Positions 1-6,784 of a stretch of 18,936 nt of DNA are shown here, piece after piece. The notes below the pieces were generated by a model. That model did not search any database. It saw only the letters and a program-made list of their open reading frames with translations, and was not told the DNA's origin. The stretch comes from Ceratorhiza oryzae-sativae (lineage: Eukaryota; Basidiomycota; Agaricomycetes; Cantharellales; Ceratobasidiaceae): NCBI GenBank assembly GCA_030998015.1, contig JARWMV010000206.1, positions 1-18,936 on the forward strand. Reading direction: 5' to 3'. A program made the translations under genes and the position numbers. Position 1 is the first letter of the stretch, and every line of letters starts with the position of its first letter.

Positions 1-369
1 GAAGATCCTAAAGCTGTGAACTTCAATGAGATGATGAAAGCTATTCGCTCTCAAGCTCAGGATGCCTTGAAATTGGCTCAGGTTCACATGGAGGATCAAT
101 ACAACAAGAATCATAGTTATCTTGATCTCCAGGAAGGAGATTTGGTCATGCTGAATCCACATTCCCTGAACCTGCTGAGAAATCAGAAGGGAAAAGGAAG
201 GAAACTCCAGATGAAGTATGATGGTCCCTTTGAGGTTCTAGAGAAGCTTTCAGATGTAACTTATCGCATTAAGATTCCAGCCAGCTACAAGATTCACCCT
301 GTGATTAACATAGCTCATCTGGAACCCTATTGTCGTGACCCTCTGGAGGCTCCCTTGTGGAGCACTTAA
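1..369 (+). CDS. pol: Ty3/gypsy integrase C-terminus (partial, interrupted by LTR)
   Basis: This is the C-terminal end of a retroelement Pol polyprotein, open from the first base and so truncated at the window edge. The reading frame shows the post-integrase GPY/F-like module: a basic stretch, then 'MKYDGPFEVLEKLS', then 'KIHPVINIAHLEPY', typical of Ty3/gypsy integrase tails. No chromodomain follows, unlike the other two elements here, so it is a different family. The natural frame ends at about base 330, where the LTR of the central element begins; the last 13 residues and the stop at 367-369 are LTR sequence. A possible natural end (a few codons, then TAG at 10948-10950) lies just beyond the far LTR, but the join is not exact. 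I infer this is the older host element into which the central element inserted. Confidence 0.85.
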   Translation, partial: EDPKAVNFNEMMKAIRSQAQDALKLAQVHMEDQYNKNHSYLDLQEGDLVMLNPHSLNLLRNQKGKGRKLQMKYDGPFEVLEKLSDVTYRIKIPASYKIHPVINIAHLEPYCRDPLEAPLWST

Positions 370-497
370 GTAGTGGCTGCGTTGACGGTTTGGTGCTATG
401 CAGTATGTATTGAGTGTTCTAGTTACAGTGTTTGCTATGGTCTATGGTGGTTGACAAGATAAAGCAAGCTGAGGTGTCCAGTCTTGCTTTATCCTCC

Positions 498-506
498 TTA
501 TATATA
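498..506 (-). promoter_or_regulatory. TATA box in 3' LTR
   Basis: The minus strand reads TATATATAAGG here. About 30 nt downstream it reaches AGCTTGCTTTAT, the inferred 5' end of the element RNA. The stretch from 458 to 493 is an inverted repeat (GATAAAGCAAG / CTTGCTTTATC, 11 bp each arm). The same arrangement is kept in the other LTR, where it drives the genomic transcript. Confidence 0.65.
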
Positions 507-649
507 CCTGTGGCTGCGGTGGCTGCGGACGTATTATCTAAGCACACTCCGCAGTAGGTGTAGGTTATGTATAGTACTATGGGTTAGGTAATTGTTTGTC
601 TTAAGTTTGTGCGGCTCCGAATCTTATAGAGCCGCGCGAGGTCCAAGGG

Positions 650-988
650 GTAGGCGCTGAGGTCACGTGATCCTGCCGTAAGCGCCGAGATCACGTGACA
701 ACTCGCTCCTCGCTCCAAGTAACATGGGAGAGAAATGCTGGAGCGAGTTCAGGGTAACCACCGTAGGCGCTGAGGTCACGTGATCCTACCGTAAGCGCCG
801 AGATCACGTGACAACTCGCTCCTCGCTCCAAGTAACAAGGGAGAGAAATGCTGGAGCGAGTTCAGGGTAACCACCGTAGGCGCCGAGGTCACGTGATCCT
901 ACCGTAAGCGCCGAGATCATGTGACAACTCGCTCCTTGCTCCAAGTAACATGGGAGAGAAATGCTGGAGCGAGTTCAGGGTAACCACC
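650..988. repeat. Three 113-bp tandem repeats in the 3' LTR, rich in TCACGTGA
   Basis: Units begin at 650, 763 and 876 and are exactly 113 bp each. Each carries two TCACGTGA palindromes (CACGTG E-box core) and the inverted pair ACTCGCTCC / GGAGCGAGT around a GGGAGAGAAATGC core. The third unit has one E-box decayed to TCATGTGA. One more intact palindrome follows near 1012. CACGTG is the classical fungal bHLH site; a role as an LTR enhancer is inference. Confidence 0.9.
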
Positions 989-1112
989 ATAAGCGCCGGC
1001 TAAGCGCCAAGGTCACGTGACCTTGTTTATGGCTTATTCCGCTTAGGAAAAATGCCATAAATCTGTAGAAATATTTGGTTGTTTTGTTATGTCCGTTTGA
1101 CGGGTCATAACA

Positions 1113-1126
1113 TTATCCCCCCCTTT
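1113..1126 (-). other. Polypurine tract (plus-strand primer) of the central element
   Basis: Read on the minus strand the bases are AAAGGGGGGGATAA followed at once by the LTR start TGTTATGACC. A purine run touching the upstream edge of the 3' LTR is the primer for plus-strand DNA synthesis in LTR retroelements. It fixes the element's orientation as minus. Confidence 0.8.
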
Positions 1127-1177
1127 GGACATGTCTTGGGGGACCTCGAGACATGGTTTAGTTCCTTATGCAAAAGG

Positions 1178-1304
1178 AATCTCATGCACCAAGGAGGTTA
1201 AGGGCGCTGGACTCGAACCAACGACCTTTCGGCTGATTCAGTATCGTTCGATGAGGTCAGGCTGAGTCAGGCTAGACCCCTTAACCTCTCCGTTACATGA
1301 GATT
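1178..1304 (-). other. tRNA-like B-box inside a long inverted repeat
   Basis: An imperfect palindrome spans 127 bp. Outer arms AATCTCATG (1178-1186) and CATGAGATT (1296-1304) are separated by 7 nt on each side from inner arms GAGGTTAAGGG (1194-1204) and CCCTTAACCTC (1278-1288). Inside, the minus strand carries GGTTCGAGTCC (1219-1209), a perfect match to the RNA polymerase III B-box / tRNA T-loop, with a T-stem GTTGG/CCAGC. The inner arms could act as an acceptor stem, but spacing to the T-arm is 2 nt too long and I find no proper D-arm or anticodon stem. It may be a degenerate tRNA, a tRNA-derived hairpin or a structured 3' UTR signal. Confidence 0.4.
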
Positions 1305-1421
1305 GTTTTTCTTTTCTTTGTTGTGGAGGTTATTTAGGGGTGAGGATTTGTCTGCTTCTTCTCAGAAAGCCCCAACTGTTTGGATGGGCATAGCAGAAGT
1401 TGTACAGTACCATAAATTATT

Positions 1422-2751
1422 CTAAGGGAATACAAAGAATGGCTTTCCTCCTGCATACACCCATTCCACATTTCTTGATACCCATAGGTCCCCTTCTTCC
1501 CCCTCTATGTCCGACCAACATTTCATGATTGCCGACCGGCTATTTCCCAGAATGACTGTTGGCCGTACCTTCATTGATTTCACATGCACGTACCTGCCTG
1601 TGAAATCCGCCTCGTACTGGCTCAGGGCCTTGAGCGAGTACTTCCCGTTCAACTGGACCATGTCATCCAGGATCCAAATGTCAGCATCTTCCGACAGGTT
1701 GCCCATATTCCACACATTGCACATCCGGCTGTGGCAGCCCTTGGATCGTGCATATGCCGTTTTCCCCGTTCCAGTTTCTCCTTCTATCACCAGGATGCGA
1801 TGGCGCACCCCTCTTCCCTTCTTCTCGACTTCCTCGGCAAACCATCTGTCTGCTCGGTCGATGTGCTCCCGGTCTTCCAGGACCTCTAACTCCACAGGGA
1901 TTGCAGGCATGCAACCCCGGTCTTCCTTGTATGCGTACTCGGCATATGCTCGTACCGAGTTCCACGTCATCACCATCTGGAGGGGGCGGAGGCGCTTGAA
2001 CGCCTGGTAGTACTCCTGTTTTGTTGCTGAGGCAACGATCTCCGTCCCATCCTCCAAGTCTGCCTCCATCCTTGACCTTTTTCCGCCCTTTCCCTTTACC
2101 AAAATCTCCTCCAACCTTTCCAAGGTCAGGTCCCCCGCCATCAGGTCCTCTATCTCCTCGCCATTAGCTCCAACGTCCTTCCAAAGATAGTTGAAGGCAT
2201 CCCTTGCTGGGTTGCCTCCTGGTCCATCCTTGAGGTCCTTTGGCAGGATGTTGGGGTGTTGCCCCTCGAAGTCCCAGAACCAGGTGTTCTGGGTGTTCCA
2301 GCCGCCCTTCCGCTCCTGACTGATGGAGAGGGCGTGGACATGGAGGGGCCGGGCCGGGTCGTAGTTCGGTTCCTCGGGGTTGTGGCGTTCCACCACCGCC
2401 AAAGTCGCCCAATGATTTGGCCGTTGGCGGCAGAACGCCTCGTATCGGGCGACGAGCCCACTTGAGGGCTGATCGTGTAGCTTCGACCAGGTCAGCAGCA
2501 CCACCCTGGTCTGGACGCGGAACCGAGGGGCCGGCACAGTTTCGGTCAGCTCTTCGGACCCTCGATCCGTCAGCATAGGCCGCATAGAAGCAGGTGAGGG
2601 GGCTCGGCTTGATACCAAGGGCGTTGGCGATGGCGACGCCGACCTCCGCCCTTCGCTTGATCCGCTTGGCTGGGGTGTTGCCGCGTTCGATCCATTTCCG
2701 CTTAGCATTGTTTACAGTTTTAGAGGTATTTGGGGACTGGGGAGAGAGCAT
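1422..2751 (-). CDS. rep: CRESS-DNA virus-like replication initiator (HUH endonuclease + SF3 helicase), one intron
   Basis: Rolling-circle replication initiator of the geminivirus/circovirus type, expected to nick and join ssDNA at an origin and unwind it. In the spliced 424-aa form: motif I VVLLTW (about 65-70), HUH motif LHVHAL (His119, His121), catalytic motif III YLWK (Tyr170, Lys173), Walker A GETGTGKT (306-313), Walker B WILDD (341-345), motif C ILGN (Asn385). All key residues are present. ATG at 2751 lies about 35 nt below a TATA box; its frame gives a basic, NLS-like N-terminus and joins the helicase frame by a 55-nt intron (2615-2561: GTATCA start, CTGAC branch at 2573-2569, AG end). 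Without splicing, an ATG at 2708 opens a 428-aa version with a Ser/Pro-rich start. It is GC-rich compared with pol. Geminivirus-like Rep copies are known in fungal genomes; one inside an LTR element is unexpected. Confidence 0.88.
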
Positions 2752-2785
2752 GAGAGTGCGGGTTATCTCGGGCCTTGTGCTTGTC

Positions 2786-2793
2786 TATATAAG
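2786..2793 (-). promoter_or_regulatory. TATA box for rep
   Basis: The minus strand reads TTATATAG 35-42 nt upstream of the ATG at 2751. This implies a private promoter and a very short 5' leader, and favours 2751 over 2708 as the rep start. Confidence 0.55.
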
Positions 2794-3168
2794 CTGCAAG
2801 GTCCATTTTAATTGTCACATGACTCCGTCTTGCATTTGTTGTGATCACATGACCTTATTTCGGTGATGACGCATCTCCGAGGGGTGCCCTCCCATCCGTT
2901 CCTCCGCGTCGGCCTTGATCCTCGCTACGCTCGGGGCCTCCGCTCCCCCACTTCGGTCGGTGCCCCCTCTCCGACCCCTCCGGTAGTTAGGGGATAGCGT
3001 ATATTCACGTGACTAGGCTAGGTCATGTGATTCCTGTGCTTTGTTGTTTGTTTTCTTGGCAGGTGATCACGTGACTAGGCTAGGTCATGTGATTCCTGTG
3101 CTTTGTTGTTTGTTTTCTTGGCAGATGGTCACATGTCTGTTGGTGTCACCTGACCAGACCTTGTTTTG
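2794..3168. other. Intergenic region between rep and the divergent spliced gene
   Basis: This non-coding stretch separates two divergent genes. It holds several CACATG/CACGTG-type motifs (near 2815, 2842, 3005, 3067, 3129), a C-rich segment at about 2890-2985 with no clear stem-loop, and the 62-bp tandem repeats. In ambisense circular ssDNA viruses this is where the origin lies, but I found no canonical nonanucleotide (TAATATTAC or a close relative) on a hairpin here, so origin function is unproven. Confidence 0.5.
3005..3135. repeat. 62-bp tandem repeats (two full copies plus the start of a third)
   Basis: Units start at 3005 and 3067; the first bases of a third (TCACATG) follow at 3129. 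Each unit begins TCACGTGACTAGGCTAGG, then has a CATGTGA motif and a T-rich run ending CTTGGCAG. The two full copies are nearly identical. Position between divergent genes suggests iteron-like or promoter elements. Confidence 0.85.
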
Positions 3169-3252
3169 ATGTTTGTGCACGTTATTGCGTTGCACCGTGA
3201 TTTTTTAATGTTTGCGGTTTTGTTGTTTTTCCTTCCTCATCCCGTCTTTACT

Positions 3253-3794
3253 ATGCGTGTTATTTCCCTTAACTACAATCCCCTTGACTGCACCTGCTGG
3301 TCTCTCCCTGAAGGGGAGTACTGCGCCTACTGTGATGCTGTGTGCGACGCCTCCCTTGAAGACTTCTATCAAGGTGTTGGGGACTGGTTCTTCTGTGGGG
3401 TGCCCGGTATGTGTGTTCGTTCTTGGTTGTTCTCTCGTAGCTAACTTGTTCTGTAGAAGAGCGCATCCTCCTTGATGGTCGGGCCCATGAGGCCACCCTT
3501 GAGCGTGTCTGGGCGCTCGTTGATCAAGACCGCCGGTTATTTGAGGAGCGGCAACACCAGGCTGCCCTTGCTGAGTTTTTTGAGGAGGGCTCGGCCCCCT
3601 TGTTCGATGAGGCCTCACCCTTTGCGGCTTCTGGTTCTGGGTGTTTCCAGAACTATATGGCCGATCTCCCGGGGGGGGAGGCCCCCTGGCTGTTGCCTGA
3701 GAACCGGGCTGGTGGTTCTGCAGCCCGCACTACTAGGAAGGATAAGAAGGCAAAAAAACCCTATACCCGGCCCCTCAAGGGCAAGAAAAAATAG
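3253..3794 (+). CDS. Unidentified Cys-rich, basic-tailed protein with one intron, divergent from rep
   Basis: Two exons, 3253-3406 and 3457-3794, joined by a 50-nt intron (3407-3456) with a textbook GTATGT donor, CTAAC branch site and TAG acceptor; the phases fit exactly and give 163 aa. An in-frame ATG at 3169 could add 28 hydrophobic residues. The N-terminus has a cysteine cluster (C13, C15, C24, C27, C31, C48) that could bind zinc. The middle is acidic and probably helical. The last ~25 residues are strongly basic (KDKKAKK...LKGKKK), suggesting a nuclear or nucleic-acid-binding tail. I do not recognise the family. It opposes the retroelement's transcription and shares an intergenic region with rep, as capsid or accessory genes do in ambisense CRESS viruses, but it is short for a capsid and that role is not supported by any motif. 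Confidence 0.72.
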
Positions 3795-3875
3795 AAAACA
3801 TTTTGAAATGTATTGTTATATGATTATGAAAATTATTCTTAAGACATTCCAAAAAATGTGTGATAGGCCCGATAA
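3795..3875. terminator. AT-rich convergent 3' region
   Basis: This 81-bp AT-rich stretch lies between two convergent genes and has short inverted repeats (ACATTT/AAATGT and ACATT/AATGT). It probably contains the 3' ends of both transcripts. No exact AATAAA is seen on the plus strand. Confidence 0.35.
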
Positions 3876-4694
3876 TCACAGGGGCTCCGGGGCCAGCAGG
3901 GGCACTTCCTCCAAGGCGCCCGCCAGCTCGTCCTCCCATTTGGCCCAATCCGTTTGGACTCCCTCTTGGGCCGGGTCCGGGGTTGGTTCCTTTATCGTTA
4001 CTCTTGGCTCCTCCTCCTTCACCACCAGGGACTCCAGGCTTGCCGTGAGGCTCGACATATCTGTGTCGTAACCATGCAGGTTTGGGCGTACCTTCACCCA
4101 GTTACGGAAGTCGGCCAAGTTTGCTTCCTTCAACCTGATGGCAGTAAACATTTCATCAGTGGTAGTGGCCTCAAGCAGTCCCACATACGGTGCCGCCGGT
4201 GCCAGCTTCCACTGCTCCAACAATGCCTTTGCCCGGCGCTCCACCTCCCAGTCCCCTCCATCTGATATTTGGCCTGTGGCCCTCCTCTGTTGCCTTGCTG
4301 CCTTGGTCACCACGTCGACTGTTGGTCCCACGATATTGTCGACGACATACATCGGTGTTCTTAACAAGGCGTTTCTCGTCGTTGGCTTCCGGCTTCCATG
4401 CCATGTCAGGACCCCTAACCTGGGATCCAGGTACTTGTCATCGTCAATCCAGTTCCTTTCATCCCTTAACTTCTTTGGGATGTACACTAGGTTAGCCCCT
4501 GGCAACAGTCGTTCGGCGTACCTCTGGGCGTCTTCCACACTGGAGCAGTACATCCCTGGTTTAGGACGATTTTCCCTGCCAGGGTAGGGTGCTGGCCGCC
4601 TGGAGGTGGGTGGCTGCCGAAGTGGGGCTACCTGATTTTCGGCAAGTGGGGTGTAACGGTTGGGATGTGCGATTGGGTGAGTGACGAAAGACAT
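3876..4694 (-). CDS. Unidentified 272-aa protein between pol and the spliced gene
   Basis: An intact single-exon ORF on the same strand as pol and rep, starting 87 nt after the pol stop. The N-terminal ~45 residues are Pro/Arg-rich and probably disordered. The central part (about 48-200) looks folded, with 'GMYCSSVEDAQRYAERLLPGANLVYIPKKL' region features (quoted only in part: CSSVEDAQRYAERLLPG), an acidic 'NWIDDDKYLDPRLG' segment and 'NFRNWVKVRPN'-like sequence near 195 (seen as DFRNWVKVRPN). The C-terminus is acidic and Pro/Glu-rich. It has no transmembrane segment, signal peptide or zinc knuckle, so it is not an obvious envelope or gag. It is GC-rich like rep. TTTAAAAG at about 4786-4779, overlapping the pol stop, could be its TATA box. 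It may be an accessory gene of the Rep module. Confidence 0.65.
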   Translation of the reverse strand: MSFVTHPIAHPNRYTPLAENQVAPLRQPPTSRRPAPYPGRENRPKPGMYCSSVEDAQRYAERLLPGANLVYIPKKLRDERNWIDDDKYLDPRLGVLTWHGSRKPTTRNALLRTPMYVVDNIVGPTVDVVTKAARQQRRATGQISDGGDWEVERRAKALLEQWKLAPAAPYVGLLEATTTDEMFTAIRLKEANLADFRNWVKVRPNLHGYDTDMSSLTASLESLVVKEEEPRVTIKEPTPDPAQEGVQTDWAKWEDELAGALEEVPLLAPEPL

Positions 4695-4780
4695 GCTTTT
4701 GGGGTTTCGCAGGTGTGTTGTGGTGCAAGTGAGGTGGTAGAGCAGGCTCTGCCTCTCTTGGGTATCCTGGATGGCTCCTT

Positions 4781-6727
4781 TTAAAGCTTTCCAGATCCTC
4801 GTTTGGTTCTCTTTGGCCTGCCTTTCGAGTCACTTGAGTGCTGACTTGTCTTGACTGGCATTGGTGCGTCTGGTAAGCGCCTTTGCAAGTCATTTAGAAC
4901 CTCCTTCATGTCAGCAAACTTGCTGGCACGTTCCATTGTGTCTTCTATTGGGTTGTAGCCCTTCCATCTGATTTGGTAAAACAGCTCGCCATTCCGCCAT
5001 TCATAATTTGCAATGTGGTCCACCTTGTATTCCTCCTCTCCTTTTTCCGTTATGATTGGTGGTGGTTTGGCCTGCCTTCTTCGGAAGTCTTTATCTTCTG
5101 TGAATGGCGAGAGGAGATTTACATGGAATACATTGTGTACACGTACGGTTTTAGGTAGGTCCAGGCAATATGCATGGGATGAGATCTTTTCTGTGATTTC
5201 AAAGGGCCCCCCTTTTCGGTTGTCCAGTTTCTTGGAGGGTCTCTTGGACGAGAGGTTTGTTAGGAGCAGCCAAACCTTGTCTCCTACCTTGAATTCCCTC
5301 CCTTTCTTTTCCATTTGTTGGTGTAATTCCATTGAGGCTCTTGCCTCATCCCATACCTTTTCCATTTGATTACGCATGTTGTCTGCAGCGGGTGCCTCAG
5401 ATGGTTCTTCTCCCTCTCGGACAACCCATCTTGGGTTTTTTCCATATACTGTTTCAAATGGGGTTTGTCCTGTTGTAGCATTTACGTGGTTGTTATGGCA
5501 GAATTCGGCAATGGGTAACCATTTTACCCAATCATCTTGTCTATAATTGCAGAAGGTTCTTAAGAACCCTTCTACCCATTGATTTGTCCTTTCCGACAGA
5601 CCATCTGTTTCTGGATGGAAAGCAGTGGAGAATCTGGGCTTTGTCCCAATTCCTTTGTATAGGGCTTTTAGGAATTGGCTGTTAAAGGTTGGCCCTCGGT
5701 CTGAGACAGTGGTTTCTGGGGTCCCGTGATGTCTCCATACTTCCCTTATGAATATTTCTGCCAGTTCTTCTGCATTGGTGCTCTCCAGACATGGTACAAA
5801 ATGGGCCTGCTGGGAGAAGCAATCTATAACTGTCAAGATACTGTCGTACCCCTTTGAGACGGGTAATTTGACAATGAAATCATATGCAACATCTGCCCAT
5901 GGTTTCCATGGGATTGGTAAGGACTTCAGGGGGGTGCCTTGTTTGTGTCCTTTGCTTCTTTGACATGTTTCACAAGATTCCACGTATCGGTTTACTTGGG
6001 CCTTCATTCCTGGCCAATAGTAATCCCTTGATAGTAATTCTAGTGTTCGGGCTTGTCCCTGATGACCTGCCACAGGGGCATCATGGCACTCCTCAAGGAG
6101 ACTCAACCTCAAGTCCTTGTCATCCGGGATGTAGAGCCTATTGTCATACCTTAATAGGCCCTCCTTCATTTCATACCGTCTAAATTCCTTCTGTACTGAG
6201 GGTGGTAGTTGTTCTTTATTTGCCACGCTCAGCCTTAAGGATCTGATGGATTCGTCTTCTTCTTGAGCTTCCTTAAGCTCTTCCCAGAAATTCCCCTGTA
6301 CTTCTGCCATGAAACCTATGAACCTTTCTTCTGGAATCATGATCTGTGGTTCCATAGGGGTATCCCCATGGTCACTCCTTCTGGAAAGGGCATCTGGCTT
6401 CTGTGAGAGCTTCCCTGGTCTATACACAATCTGAAAATTGAAGGGTGCCAGAGTGAGATACCATCTGGCATGCCTTCTATTCCACATCTGGGCATTTTGC
6501 CAGTACTGGAGGTTCCTATGGTCAGTGTATATCACAATAGGTTCCTCTGTCCCTTCTAAGTATAACCTCCAGTGCTCTAAGGACCTAACAATTGCAAGCA
6601 ACTCCTTGTCGTAGGTGTCATAATTTTTCTCTGGTGGGGTGAAGCTCTTCGATAGGAAGGCAATTGGATGCAATCGGTTGTCATCACCCTTTGGCTTAGC
6701 ACCGCCCCCTGGCCACTCCTGAGGCAT
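4781..6727 (-). CDS. pol: Pol part B: RNase H, integrase, chromodomain
   Basis: Second part of the retroelement Pol. RNase H remnants come first (YDTYDKELLAIV near 36-47, YTDHRNLQYW near 67-76). Integrase follows: zinc-binding H215, H222, C252, C255, and a DD35E triad D283, D343 (VSDRGPTF), E379 (LSERTNQ). Then a GPF module (KGGPFEITEKI) and a C-terminal chromodomain (about 565-615) that in chromoviruses directs insertion to modified histones. The usual WEP motif of the chromodomain reads DTMERAS here, so an aromatic-cage tryptophan is lost. The frame is the same as the protease-RT ORF, but a TAG at 6785-6787 and compensating indels in the RNase H segment separate them, so the RNase H catalytic region is damaged. 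The stop is 87 nt from the next ORF. Confidence 0.92.
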   Translation of the reverse strand: MPQEWPGGGAKPKGDDNRLHPIAFLSKSFTPPEKNYDTYDKELLAIVRSLEHWRLYLEGTEEPIVIYTDHRNLQYWQNAQMWNRRHARWYLTLAPFNFQIVYRPGKLSQKPDALSRRSDHGDTPMEPQIMIPEERFIGFMAEVQGNFWEELKEAQEEDESIRSLRLSVANKEQLPPSVQKEFRRYEMKEGLLRYDNRLYIPDDKDLRLSLLEECHDAPVAGHQGQARTLELLSRDYYWPGMKAQVNRYVESCETCQRSKGHKQGTPLKSLPIPWKPWADVAYDFIVKLPVSKGYDSILTVIDCFSQQAHFVPCLESTNAEELAEIFIREVWRHHGTPETTVSDRGPTFNSQFLKALYKGIGTKPRFSTAFHPETDGLSERTNQWVEGFLRTFCNYRQDDWVKWLPIAEFCHNNHVNATTGQTPFETVYGKNPRWVVREGEEPSEAPAADNMRNQMEKVWDEARASMELHQQMEKKGREFKVGDKVWLLLTNLSSKRPSKKLDNRKGGPFEITEKISSHAYCLDLPKTVRVHNVFHVNLLSPFTEDKDFRRRQAKPPPIITEKGEEEYKVDHIANYEWRNGELFYQIRWKGYNPIEDTMERASKFADMKEVLNDLQRRLPDAPMPVKTSQHSSDSKGRPKRTKRGSGKL

Positions 6728-6784
6728 CTGTTTCCAGTATGTATGGCCTGTTTGGGTTTGGGTGGATCAGGACCGGTTCTCTTG

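Larger units (their letters stand above)
331..1112 (-). repeat. 3' LTR of the central element (782 bp)
   Basis: The segment is repeated in direct orientation at 10161-10928. On the minus strand it starts TGTTATGACCC and ends GGGTCACGACA, so the ends are TG...CA with an imperfect 11-bp terminal inverted repeat. It lies directly downstream (minus strand) of the polypurine tract, so it is the 3' LTR. It contains a TATA box, an 11-bp hairpin around the likely transcript start, and three 113-bp tandem repeats. Differences from the other LTR are mostly transitions, many at CpG, plus indels in the tandem repeats, so the copy is not very recent. Confidence 0.92.

Noticed and set aside
1195..1288. A standard tRNA gene
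   Set aside because: Only the T-arm/B-box fits; acceptor spacing, D-arm and anticodon arm do not.
2164..2751. A second full-length gene overlapping rep in another frame
   Set aside because: Only its first 45 codons look protein-like and they splice in phase onto rep; the rest is a Gly/Pro/Arg-rich shadow of the rep exon.
3000..3012. TATATTCAC as a CRESS nonanucleotide nick site
   Set aside because: It differs from known nonanucleotides and is not in the loop of a visible stem.
3205..3618. Minus-strand 137-aa frame opposite the spliced gene
   Set aside because: It is antisense to a gene with consistent splice signals and has no motif.
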